A DNA stretch of 19,445 nucleotides from JASJBU01 sp965372385 (lineage in GTDB: Bacteria > Pseudomonadota > Gammaproteobacteria > Chromatiales > Chromatiaceae). The position numbers and the translations under genes are program-made. Position 1 is the stretch's first letter. The number at the start of each line of letters is the position of its first letter. Below, piece by piece: positions 7,412-15,328 of the stretch. Under the pieces are notes generated by a model, which had not been told where the DNA came from, did no database searches, and saw only the letters and a program-made list of their open reading frames with translations. Where the stretch lies: positions 1 to 19,445 of the forward strand of contig CBDVCD010000035.1 of NCBI GenBank assembly GCA_965372385.1, read 5' to 3'.

Positions 7412-8379
7412 CAACGCTTCTCCAGCTGTTTGACCAATACCTCGATGATCGGTTTGAGTTCCTTTTGTCTGACTCGCTGGATCGCCTGCTCAGGGGTCAG
7501 CCATTCCCGGCCACGGTGGTTCTCCTCCCAGACCGACTCCGGCAGCAGCCGGCTCACCGCCATGGGGTAGACATGAACGGTACACTCCGCCCCCCACTTT
7601 TCGTAGCTGTAACTCCCCAGGGGCAGGGATTCCACCTCACCCTCCACGCCGGCCTCCTCCAATGCCTCCTTGGCCGCGGACTCCTGCAGGGTCAGGCCGG
7701 GATCACTGATCCCCTTGGGTACCACCCAGTGTTTTTTCTGACTCGACATGACCACCAGAATCTCGGGCTTGCCATCCTGTATCCGGTAGGGAATCACGGA
7801 TGACTGGGTATAGTAGTAGGCGGGCCGGTCCCGCTGCTCCTTGCCTTGCCAGTCAGGATAGGGGAACTTCTTCGGCAGGCTCTTCGGCCGGGTGATCGAT
7901 TTCAACCGAGCACAGCCAGCGGACAGCCGGCTCCAATCATCCGGCATCTTTATCCGGGCCAGCGTGGCGGTCGGCAGCAGATTGCCATCCTTGGGCAGAG
8001 GGATCTTCTCCTCAGACAGATAGACCAGCAGATCCTCCAGACTGGGATTGTGCCCCACCATCAACACCCGGTTGGCCTTTGCCGGACAGCGACTCAACAC
8101 CTCGAGCAGTTCCGCTCTGCCCGCCGCATAGATATGCGATTCCTGCTTGATCTGCCAATGCTCCACACCCATCGCTTTACAGGCCTTCTCCGCCGTCACG
8201 ATCGCCCGGGCGGCAGGGGATGAGAGGATATAATCGGGCAGCAACCCCTGCTGCCGGAGCCAGACACCCATGCGTTGAGCGCCCCTTTTTCCCCGGTCCT
8301 TCAGCGGTCGGTGAAAATCGTCAGTCTCCTGACTCCAGTCGGATTTACCATGCCTTAGCAGTAGCAGTTCTCGCGCCAT
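7411..8379 (-). CDS. SixA-type phosphohistidine phosphatase fused to a Nudix hydrolase
   Basis: The protein has 322 residues in two domains. The N-terminal histidine-phosphatase domain (about 1-160) has the RHG signature at 9-11 (LLLLRHGKSDW), so His10 is the expected nucleophile, and a second catalytic His110 (MVGHNPSLEDL). It resembles SixA, which removes phosphate from phosphohistidine proteins. The C-terminal Nudix domain (about 185-322) has WVVPKG and the box starting at Gly223. That box has Leu where the consensus first Glu sits (229) and Lys237 for Arg, but it keeps Glu238, Glu241 and Glu242. The PKG form recalls Nudix enzymes acting on polyphosphorylated or diphosphate substrates. This domain order is the reverse of mycobacterial MutT1. 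The gene lies 22 bp after the HprK-like gene. GAGG lies about 11 nt upstream of the ATG. Confidence 0.88.
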   Translation of the reverse strand: MARELLLLRHGKSDWSQETDDFHRPLKDRGKRGAQRMGVWLRQQGLLPDYILSSPAARAIVTAEKACKAMGVEHWQIKQESHIYAAGRAELLEVLSRCPAKANRVLMVGHNPSLEDLLVYLSEEKIPLPKDGNLLPTATLARIKMPDDWSRLSAGCARLKSITRPKSLPKKFPYPDWQGKEQRDRPAYYYTQSSVIPYRIQDGKPEILVVMSSQKKHWVVPKGISDPGLTLQESAAKEALEEAGVEGEVESLPLGSYSYEKWGAECTVHVYPMAVSRLLPESVWEENHRGREWLTPEQAIQRVRQKELKPIIEVLVKQLEKR

Positions 8380-8401
8380 TGGTCGCCAACCTCGTTTGGT
8401 T

Positions 8402-9508
8402 TTAGCTCAGTATTTCTGTGTAACAGTATTGCTGTAAACCGGTAAAGTCGATCCGCCCACTGGCCTCATAGATCGGTATCGATGCAAGCAATTGCAGATA
8501 GGTCCGCTCATCCAGCTCGGTGGTATCCTGAAAAAACCGACCGTCCGCATACTGGTAGAAGGGACCAGGGGATTTCATGATCGCGGAGAGCAGATCCCGG
8601 CGCTGCTCGAGTTCCACCCGACGCAACTGCAGGGGCTGTTCGCTCTCTCGATGCCAGTTTAGCACCAGAAAGGCGCTCAATGGAGCCTGTGGGACAATCC
8701 GTCCCGCCCCGTAAAGCGCCTCTATATCCACGTCATACTTCTCCTCCAGCTCCCACAGCTCCCGCGGCGGCAAGGCCAGCAGGGCCTCGCGCCGGGTCTC
8801 GGGTAGCAACGCCTTGAGCCGACTATTGTGGACGATGGTGCCGGGATTGATACGCGGCAGCTTGGGAATCCCTCTGGCCTCTACCCCCGCTGCCTGCTGG
8901 CGGATGAAGAGACGGTCGTTGGTGAGATAATCCACGTCCTCCCGCTCCAGCAGCTGTAGCATCAGGGTGGACTTGCCGCCGCCGGAAAGACCGGCCATAG
9001 CCAGGGTCTTACCCTGCCTGACCAGCCCGGCGGCATGGCAGATCAACCAGCCGCGCTGTTGCAGCCAGTTCATGTATTGGGCATTGATGAAGTTGATGAC
9101 CTGATTGTCATACTCCAGACAGGGGCCCGCGGCTATCCGGTAGGGCTCGCTCTGCAGAAAGAGCATGCCGGTGCGCACTTTTCTGACCAACCGCCCGGCG
9201 GGCAGATCCAGATAGGCATCCTTGCGTCCGCGTTTGCCCGGCTCCCGTTTCCAGTCCAGGAACCCATTTTCCAGATCCACCACGGGGCTTTCGATGGCGA
9301 TGATCTCGATATCCGGGCTATCCGTCTGGCAGACCAGATGGGCAAAGTAATTACCCAGATGCTCGAGTAACTTTTCCGAATTGGAGCGCAAGCCAAGCAC
9401 ACAGCCAGCGCAATCGAGTGCCAAACTTCCCTCACACAAGGCCACATCGCCGTGCATGATCTCAACGGCGTCCGCCAGTTCGCTGACCTGTTTTGCCTGC
9501 CTGCCCAT
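8402..9508 (-). CDS. HprK-related kinase (resembles HprK-related kinase B of the GAK system)
   Basis: The protein has 368 residues. The N-terminal half (about 1-150) is unlike HPr kinase. The C-terminal kinase domain has HAAGL (His158), a P-loop AGLSGGGKSTL (Lys179), and TNDRL (Asp198) in the position of the HprK Asp. ARGIPKLPRINPGT looks characteristic of the HprK-related B group. HPr kinases phosphorylate a Ser on HPr; the substrate of this group is unknown to me. The ATG overlaps the stop of the ATP-grasp gene by 1 nt (TGATG), typical of coupled translation. Family assignment rests on recalled motifs, not a search. No HPr gene is in the window. Confidence 0.83.
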   Translation of the reverse strand: MGRQAKQVSELADAVEIMHGDVALCEGSLALDCAGCVLGLRSNSEKLLEHLGNYFAHLVCQTDSPDIEIIAIESPVVDLENGFLDWKREPGKRGRKDAYLDLPAGRLVRKVRTGMLFLQSEPYRIAAGPCLEYDNQVINFINAQYMNWLQQRGWLICHAAGLVRQGKTLAMAGLSGGGKSTLMLQLLEREDVDYLTNDRLFIRQQAAGVEARGIPKLPRINPGTIVHNSRLKALLPETRREALLALPPRELWELEEKYDVDIEALYGAGRIVPQAPLSAFLVLNWHRESEQPLQLRRVELEQRRDLLSAIMKSPGPFYQYADGRFFQDTTELDERTYLQLLASIPIYEASGRIDFTGLQQYCYTEILS

Positions 9509-10398
9509 CAGCGTGCCAGCTCCTTCAGTGCATGCGCCACATAACCTGCCGCCGCATCTATGCCTATGCCCTCCAGGGCACCGCGGAAGCCGCCGAAGGC
9601 GGAGACCTCGAATACCACCGGTCCCTGCTCGCTCTCCGCTACATCCACCGTGGTGAAATCAAGGTTGAACAGGGCCTGGGCGCGATGCGCCAGCTCGATC
9701 ATACTGTCATCCGCCTGAAAGTTCTCGTAGTGGCCACCGCTGTGGATGGTGGTATTCCAGGCCCCGGAATGACTCACCCGGGCGTAGCTGCCCAGATAAT
9801 CCCCGCCGAGGAAGACCATGCCCAGGTCCCGCCCAGGCAGGTGCAGCCGCTGCTGGATATACATCATGGGATTGGCGGCCTGGAAGCTCTCGATCTGCCG
9901 CTCCATCTCGTCCGGCGGGTCATGGGCTTCGATCACCGCCATCCCCCTGGCCTTGGTGGAGTAGAGCGGCTTGAACACCGCGGAACCGAAATCCCGCAGG
10001 GCAGCCGCGGCAGCCGCGACACTCTCCGTCACCCGGGTTGCCGGCATGGGTATGCCGGCATTGCCCAGGGTCATGGTGCAGCTGAGCCGGTCGATCAGCC
10101 GCAGCATGGAATCTACCCGACTGAATACCCTGACGCCCCTGCCCTCCAGCAAGCGTAACAGCTCCAGTCTGTCGAGGCTGTTGGGGCTGTATTCGGCGCT
10201 GATCTTCTTCACGATCACCGCGTCGAGCTGGCAGAGATCCCACTCCTTGAACAGGAGACGCCCGTTCTGCAGATCCGCCTGCACCAGATCCATATCCACC
10301 ACCAGACGGAAACCGGTGGCCGCCTCCACGGCGTCCGCCAATGCCTCGGTAGACCATCTACCGGGGATGCCCACCACACCAATTCTTGGATTAGCCAA
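9508..10398 (-). CDS. ATP-grasp enzyme (resembles GAK-system ATP-grasp protein)
   Basis: The protein has 296 residues with RimK/GshB-like ATP-grasp organisation. The N-terminal part (about 1-100) includes DAVIVKKISAEYSP. A central segment, GIPMPATRV then VFKPLYSTKARGM, holds the ATP-binding Lys and glycine-containing loop. The C-terminal metal site includes TTVDVAES and VVFEVSAFGGFRG. ATP-grasp enzymes join a carboxylate to an amine or thiol through an acyl-phosphate; the substrates here are unknown. The start is TTG 10398 with AAGGAG exactly 7 nt upstream. It overlaps the last codons of the PhoU-APH gene by 8 nt, so translation is probably coupled. The HprK-like gene overlaps at the other end by 1 nt, the pairing expected for GAK loci. 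Confidence 0.84.
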   Translation of the reverse strand: MANPRIGVVGIPGRWSTEALADAVEAATGFRLVVDMDLVQADLQNGRLLFKEWDLCQLDAVIVKKISAEYSPNSLDRLELLRLLEGRGVRVFSRVDSMLRLIDRLSCTMTLGNAGIPMPATRVTESVAAAAAALRDFGSAVFKPLYSTKARGMAVIEAHDPPDEMERQIESFQAANPMMYIQQRLHLPGRDLGMVFLGGDYLGSYARVSHSGAWNTTIHSGGHYENFQADDSMIELAHRAQALFNLDFTTVDVAESEQGPVVFEVSAFGGFRGALEGIGIDAAAGYVAHALKELAR

Positions 10399-12031
10399 TG
10401 AAAAGCTCCTTGACGGGTACCTGAAAACCCGTCGTTGAATCAGGCTCCACCCGCAATACCTGTTCGATTAGATAACGGGCGCGCATGAACATCGCCCTGG
10501 AGAGTGACTTGTCCAGGATAAACCGGGTGGAGGTCACAAACGAACGGGCCAGCCCCAATGCCAGCCGGATCTCGAATAGGTCATCACCCCGCTTGCGGGC
10601 AAACCTTCTGGCGAACTCGCAGAAATCCCGCGCCAGGTTGAGAATGCGCCGGCGCACCTGAGGATCCAGTACCTGCAAGCGATAGATGGAGACCATGAAG
10701 ACACTGACATCCTGCACATAGTCCATGTAGCGGGAGCGGTGCAGATCGATGAAGTTGATGCGCTTCTCCAGCGGATCGTAGATGATGTTGTCCACGTTGA
10801 AGTCGCCATGGATATAGACCGAGAAAGGCGCCTCGATCCCCTGCTCATATTCCGTCGCCTGTTGCAGCAGATGCTCGAACGAGGGCATGGACAGCCCCCC
10901 AAGCCGGCTCTCCATCTGCTGGAACTCCGGATGGATGGCGTACACATCATCCAGCCGTTTGGCCAGCTGCCCCATATAACTGGCTGAGACGCGTTTTTTG
11001 CTCTTGGTCTCCTGCCATACCGAAGCCAGGGTGGCGGTCAACTGGTCGAGGGTCTCCTGCAACAGTTTGCGCGGCTCGTGCAGCAGGATCTGTTCAAAGG
11101 TAAGCCCGGCCAGATGTTCGATCAGCAGCGCGGCGGACTGGCCCCTTTTGTGATAAGAGAGAATCTTCGGCGCCAGCCCGGGAAAGATCTCATGCCAGCT
11201 TTCGACCCCCTGCCGCTCCTCTTTGAGCTTGCGTTTCTTACCGTCCTTGTAGATCGCGTCATAGCCATCGCTGACCCTGTCGGATACCGAGATCCCGGCG
11301 ATCACGCTGCCGGATCGGGTCTCCGCGATGGGCTCCACCACCAGGTCGTCGATGCTCTCATGCTCCCCGAGTTTGGCCACCGAGGCACTCAGAGTGTTGT
11401 AACGGTCGATATTGAATGACTGCCCCAGGTTGGCGGAGATGATCGCCTCACTGATACTCAGCAACTCATCGCCCATGCGCTCCACCTGGTGGGCCACGAA
11501 GATCAGGGAGACCAGATCCTCGGTCTCCCTGCTCTGTTTGAGGGCCTTGGTGTAGCGCTTCAGCAGCTTCCGGTAAGCGTCATCCAGCGACTGTTCGATC
11601 TCGCCGAGCTTCAGGGCCTGCTGGCTGTCCCGTTCGCAGAAGGCCTCTTCGATCATACCGAGCCCCTGGAGCAGCTGCTGCAGCAGCGGTACGAAATCCT
11701 CCGCCGGCAGGGATTCGAGTCTATTCAGGTTGGAGGCCTGACGAATCACCTCACGGGCACGTTCCGCGATGCGATCCAGATGGGTGGCGATGGTCTCAAC
11801 CGCCCTCAGCCGCTGATGGGTCAAATCACCCGCGGGACCGACGGCAATCTGCTCCAGGCAGCTGTTGTGGATTCGCAGCTTGAGATTGCCCACATAACCG
11901 GTCCGATCAAGGATGCGTTTAGCCAGGGTGGCCGAGGGGCTGGCGAAATAGTCCAGCAATACGGCCAGTTGGCCATTGACCTCGGCAATCAGAAAACGCA
12001 GATTCTCGCGAATGCCCTTAGTAAAAGCCAT
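10391..12031 (-). CDS. PhoU-like domain fused to an APH-family phosphotransferase
   Basis: The product has 546 residues from ATG 12031. An in-frame TTG two codons upstream is less likely. Residues about 1-215 are all-helical and PhoU-like, with repeated charged helices such as HLDRIAERAREVI and VAHQVERMGDELLSI. After a linker (KDGKKRKLKEERQG), the second half is a kinase fold of the aminoglycoside/choline phosphotransferase family. It has the catalytic motif IHGDFNVDN (His408, Asp410, Asn415) and a metal-binding Asp429 in NFIDLHRSRYMDYV. PhoU domains sense or relay phosphate status, so this may be a phosphate-gated small-molecule or protein kinase; that is inference. The start lies 2 nt after the stop of the upstream Nudix gene. 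The substrate cannot be predicted, and antibiotic resistance is unlikely given the context. Confidence 0.85.
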   Translation of the reverse strand: MAFTKGIRENLRFLIAEVNGQLAVLLDYFASPSATLAKRILDRTGYVGNLKLRIHNSCLEQIAVGPAGDLTHQRLRAVETIATHLDRIAERAREVIRQASNLNRLESLPAEDFVPLLQQLLQGLGMIEEAFCERDSQQALKLGEIEQSLDDAYRKLLKRYTKALKQSRETEDLVSLIFVAHQVERMGDELLSISEAIISANLGQSFNIDRYNTLSASVAKLGEHESIDDLVVEPIAETRSGSVIAGISVSDRVSDGYDAIYKDGKKRKLKEERQGVESWHEIFPGLAPKILSYHKRGQSAALLIEHLAGLTFEQILLHEPRKLLQETLDQLTATLASVWQETKSKKRVSASYMGQLAKRLDDVYAIHPEFQQMESRLGGLSMPSFEHLLQQATEYEQGIEAPFSVYIHGDFNVDNIIYDPLEKRINFIDLHRSRYMDYVQDVSVFMVSIYRLQVLDPQVRRRILNLARDFCEFARRFARKRGDDLFEIRLALGLARSFVTSTRFILDKSLSRAMFMRARYLIEQVLRVEPDSTTGFQVPVKELFIG

Positions 12032-12033
12032 GC

Positions 12034-12504
12034 TCAATCGAGTGTACCAAGATAGCGGTCATGCTGTTTCTCCCGCAGACCAGCAAGACAGGCTGTCAGA
12101 CCGGCGGGGAACAACCGATACTTGCTCAACTCATGCAACGGCAGCCAGACCACATCGACCTGATGCTTGTCCGGATGGCTGCCGTTCACGGGTGCATAGT
12201 CATCAGGCACCGTACAGGCAAACAGAAACTCCACCAAGTGACGGGTGGAGGGATATTCCGTCTCCCGCTGCTTGTAAAAATCCGCTACATGCAGAAGGTC
12301 TCCAATCTCTACCATGACCCCGATCTCCTCCTCGCATTCCCGCTGCAGGGCTTGGATCAGTGTCTCCTGCACCTCCTGTCCGCCGCCAGGCAGTGCATAC
12401 CAGTCACCGCGGGTTTCGGACCACTTCTTCTGCATCAGAATCGCACCGTCCTTTACGACGACCGCACGTACAGCATTTCTTATATTGGGGAGCAGATCTC
12501 TCAT
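12034..12504 (-). CDS. Nudix hydrolase, first gene of the five-gene operon
   Basis: The protein has 156 residues. It carries a full consensus Nudix box: from GGGQEVQE, E-x7 leads into RECEEEIGV, so all metal-binding Glu residues are present. Before it, AVRAVVVKDGAILMQKK and DWYALPGG form the usual first strands. STRHLVEFLFACTV and VVWLPLHEL complete the fold. Nudix enzymes hydrolyse nucleoside diphosphates linked to another moiety; the substrate is not predictable. It starts at ATG 12504 with only a weak Shine-Dalgarno. It is followed 2 nt later by the PhoU-APH gene. It is distinct from the Nudix domain of the SixA fusion, so the operon holds two different Nudix modules at its two ends. Confidence 0.9.
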   Translation of the reverse strand: MRDLLPNIRNAVRAVVVKDGAILMQKKWSETRGDWYALPGGGQEVQETLIQALQRECEEEIGVMVEIGDLLHVADFYKQRETEYPSTRHLVEFLFACTVPDDYAPVNGSHPDKHQVDVVWLPLHELSKYRLFPAGLTACLAGLREKQHDRYLGTLD

Positions 12505-12548
12505 CTTGGGTGGGATGTTAACCCATTGTTGTCATGCGCGCCCACCCC

Positions 12549-12577
12549 CTTAAACTTGAGAACGACTAACTTGTCAT
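12549..12577 (-). promoter_or_regulatory. Candidate promoter of the Nudix/PhoU-APH/ATP-grasp/HprK/SixA operon
   Basis: On the minus strand, ATGACA (12577-12572) and TTTAAG (12554-12549) are separated by 17 nt. This is a moderate sigma70-type match about 45 nt upstream of the Nudix ATG. It lies in the 260-bp divergent region shared with glgP. It is a prediction by eye only. Confidence 0.33.
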
Positions 12578-12676
12578 CACGATAGTAGAATCATTCCTGA
12601 AATCCCTTTGCCCTATTGACCCCTTCCAGATGACCGGCTATCAAAGTTCCATGCACCACAGTCAGAAAATTGCTTG

Positions 12677-12682
12677 TATAAT
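12677..12682 (+). promoter_or_regulatory. Candidate -10 element of glgP
   Basis: A perfect TATAAT lies 82 nt upstream of the glgP ATG. No good -35 hexamer is found 16-18 nt upstream, so an activator or another promoter is possible. The predicted transcript would carry the hairpin at 12690-12708. Confidence 0.4.
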
Positions 12683-12689
12683 CAGCTTC

Positions 12690-12708
12690 CGTCCGAAAAT
12701 GGCGGACG
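12690..12708 (+). other. Small inverted repeat in the glgP leader
   Basis: CGTCCG (12690-12695) and CGGACG (12703-12708) form a perfect 6-bp stem with a 7-nt loop, 56 nt before the glgP start. No U-tract follows, so it is not a terminator. It could be a leader hairpin or an operator. Confidence 0.4.
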
Positions 12709-12764
12709 CTAACGAATTATAACAATCAGGATCAGTTAAACCTGAATCAAGTGAGGATCGGCCC

Positions 12765-15254
12765 ATGAATAACACCGCCAAGAAAAAAGCCATCAACGAT
12801 GTCCATAGCCGAACCGGTTTGGGTGTCGAAACCCTCAAGCGGGCCATCATCGACCACCTGTTCTATCAGCAGGGTCGCTACCCGGACGTGGCAACCGTCA
12901 ATGACTGGTATCATGCCCTGGCCTACTCAGTACGCGACCGCCTGGTTCGCCGCTGGATCAGCACGGCACAGACCTATAAAAAACAGAGCAGCCGCACGGT
13001 CTGCTACCTGTCGGCGGAATTTCTGCTGGGTCCCCAACTCTGCAACAATATTACCAATCTGGGCATAAGAGACGAGGTAAAACAGGCCTTACAGGAACTC
13101 GGTCAGGATATCGAGGAACTGCTGGAAGAGGAACCGGAACCCGGTTTGGGCAATGGAGGGCTGGGTCGCCTGGCAGCCTGCTATATGGATTCTCTCGCCA
13201 GCCTGGAGATACCCGCCATCGGCTATGGAATTCGCTATGAATTCGGCATCTTCGATCAGGAGATACGCGATGGCTGGCAGGTGGAAAAAACCGACAACTG
13301 GCTGCGCCACGGGAATCCCTGGGAGTTGCCGCGGCGCAAACTGACCTTTAACGTCAAACTGGGTGGGCGCACGGAACAGTTTGTGGATGACATGGATGGC
13401 CGCTTACGGGTGCGCTGGATCCCGGACCGGATCGTACAGGGCATTGCCTACGACACCCCTATCCTCGGTTACGGTGTCAACACCGTGAATCTGCTGCGCC
13501 TGTGGAAGGCGGAAGCACCTGAATCCTTCGACTTCCAGGCCTTCAATCTGGGGGATTACTATGCGGCAGTCGACAAAAAGGTGGTATCCGAGAATATCAC
13601 CAAGGTGCTCTATCCGAACGATGAACCGGTAGCCGGCAAGCAGTTGCGCCTGCAGCAACAATATTTTTTCGTCAGTTGCTCCCTGCAGGACATGCTGCGC
13701 ATCTATCTGCAGAAAGGCGAGGGGCTGGATAGATTTCACGAAAAATACGCGGCACAGCTCAACGACACCCACCCGGCCCTCGCGGTTCCCGAGTTGATGC
13801 GCCTATTGATCGATGAACACCGTGTGGACTGGGATGTGGCCTGGCATGTCACCCGCCATACCTTTGCCTACACCAACCATACCCTGCTGCCCGAGGCCTT
13901 GGAGTGCTGGCCACTCTCAATGCTCGAAGAGATGCTGCCGCGCCACCTGCAGATCATCTATGAGATAAACGAGCGTTTTCTTGATGAGGCACGACGCCGC
14001 ATGTACGGTATGGATGTAGAGATAAGCAGGCTCTCGATTATCGGGGAAGAGGCAGGGAAGCATGTCCGTATGGCCCATCTGGCCTTTGCTGGCAGTTTTG
14101 CGGTAAATGGCGTCGCCAAGCTACACACTGAATTGCTGAAACAGGATGTCATGCAGGACTTCTACCGGCTCTGGCCGGAGCGCTTCAGTAACAAAACCAA
14201 CGGCGTCACTCCCCGGCGCTTTTTGCTCTTGAGCAATGAGGGACTCTCTCGTCTCATTCGCGATCAGCTCGGTTGCGACTGGATCACCGACCTGGACCAG
14301 CTCAAGGAGTTGGAGGAGTTTGCGACAAACCCACAATTTCAGACGCTCTGGCAGAAAGAGAAGCGAAACTCAAAGATCACCCTCGCCAAACTGATCAAGG
14401 AACGCACGGGCGAGGTGGTAGACCCGAACTCCCTATTCGATATCCAGGCCAAACGCATTCACGAATACAAGCGGCAACACCTCAATCTGTTACACATCAT
14501 TAGCCTCTATAATCGGCTGAAACACGACCCCAACGCGGATATTACACCTCGTACCTTCATCTTTGCCGGCAAGGCGGCACCGGGTTATAGGATGGCCAAG
14601 CTGATCATCAAGCTGATCAACTCAGTCGCCTATATGATCAACCGGGATAGCGACCTGAAAGACCGACTCAAGGTGGTGTTCTTTCCCAACTTCAATGTCA
14701 AGAATGCCCAGAAGATCTATCCAGCCGCCGATCTTTCGGAACAGATATCAACGGCAGGCAAAGAGGCATCCGGCACCGGCAACATGAAGTTTTCACTCAA
14801 CGGGGCATTGACCATCGGCACCCTGGATGGCGCCAATATAGAGATCCGTGAAGAGGTTGGCGCGGAAAATTTCTTTCTATTTGGACTGGAATGCAAAGAG
14901 ATCTACCGTCTGCAGGCGGAGGGTTACCGACCTCACGAGTACTACCAGAATAATCTGGAACTACGCGAGAGCATCGATCTCATCTCATCCGGCTTTTTCT
15001 CCCATGGAGACCCTGAAATATTCAGGCCACTGGTGGATGAATTGCTCAATAGCGATTCCTACATGCTGCTGGCGGACTATCAGACCTATATAGATTGCCA
15101 ACAGTCGGCCAGCCAGGCATTTCGCCACCCTACTGAATGGACCCGGATGTCCATTATCAACGTGGCGCGGATGGGTAAGTTCTCCTCAGACCGCTCGATC
15201 CGGGAATACTGCGAAGAGATCTGGAAAGTAAAGCCGGTTTCGGTGGAACTCTAG
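12765..15254 (+). CDS. glgP: Glycogen/starch phosphorylase
   Basis: The 829-residue product has the normal length for bacterial glycogen phosphorylase. This PLP enzyme releases glucose-1-phosphate from alpha-1,4-glucans using inorganic phosphate. Visible motifs are VCYLSAEFLLG, LGNGGLGRLAACYMDSLASL, NDTHPALAVPELMRLL, TNHTLLPEALE, KTNGVTPRRFLLL, KRIHEYKRQHLN and the PLP site EASGTGNMKFSLNGA, with the Schiff-base Lys at 675. The ATG at 12765 is preceded by GTGAGG about 8 nt upstream. It is transcribed away from the five-gene phosphotransfer operon and shares a 260-bp divergent regulatory region with it. It ends at a hairpin terminator shared with pckG. No other glycogen genes are in the window. 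Confidence 0.98.
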   Translation: MNNTAKKKAINDVHSRTGLGVETLKRAIIDHLFYQQGRYPDVATVNDWYHALAYSVRDRLVRRWISTAQTYKKQSSRTVCYLSAEFLLGPQLCNNITNLGIRDEVKQALQELGQDIEELLEEEPEPGLGNGGLGRLAACYMDSLASLEIPAIGYGIRYEFGIFDQEIRDGWQVEKTDNWLRHGNPWELPRRKLTFNVKLGGRTEQFVDDMDGRLRVRWIPDRIVQGIAYDTPILGYGVNTVNLLRLWKAEAPESFDFQAFNLGDYYAAVDKKVVSENITKVLYPNDEPVAGKQLRLQQQYFFVSCSLQDMLRIYLQKGEGLDRFHEKYAAQLNDTHPALAVPELMRLLIDEHRVDWDVAWHVTRHTFAYTNHTLLPEALECWPLSMLEEMLPRHLQIIYEINERFLDEARRRMYGMDVEISRLSIIGEEAGKHVRMAHLAFAGSFAVNGVAKLHTELLKQDVMQDFYRLWPERFSNKTNGVTPRRFLLLSNEGLSRLIRDQLGCDWITDLDQLKELEEFATNPQFQTLWQKEKRNSKITLAKLIKERTGEVVDPNSLFDIQAKRIHEYKRQHLNLLHIISLYNRLKHDPNADITPRTFIFAGKAAPGYRMAKLIIKLINSVAYMINRDSDLKDRLKVVFFPNFNVKNAQKIYPAADLSEQISTAGKEASGTGNMKFSLNGALTIGTLDGANIEIREEVGAENFFLFGLECKEIYRLQAEGYRPHEYYQNNLELRESIDLISSGFFSHGDPEIFRPLVDELLNSDSYMLLADYQTYIDCQQSASQAFRHPTEWTRMSIINVARMGKFSSDRSIREYCEEIWKVKPVSVEL

Positions 15255-15290
15255 TTACCTATTTATCTTCCCGTAAGTAACTATTGAAGC

Positions 15291-15320
15291 AAAAAAGGTC
15301 TGAATTTTTCAGACCTTTCT
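15291..15320. terminator. Bidirectional terminator between glgP and pckG
   Basis: AAAGGTCTGAA and TTCAGACCTTT pair perfectly (11 bp, 3-nt loop, 15294-15318). On the minus strand the stem is followed by TTTTTT, a good intrinsic terminator for pckG. On the plus strand the T-run is short (TTT then CTC), so it is weaker for glgP. It sits between the two convergent genes. Confidence 0.88.
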
Positions 15321-15328
15321 CAATGGCT

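Noticed and set aside
7265..7414. N-terminal extension of the PhnD-like protein
   Set aside because: These codons are the hypF relic read in frame. Accepting them would place the signal peptide internally.
9493..10158. Plus-strand frame of 221 codons
   Set aside because: It is antisense to the ATP-grasp gene, which has clear motifs and operon context.
10391..12031. Aminoglycoside resistance gene
   Set aside because: The APH fold is shared by many metabolic kinases. Fusion to PhoU and the operon context argue against drug resistance.
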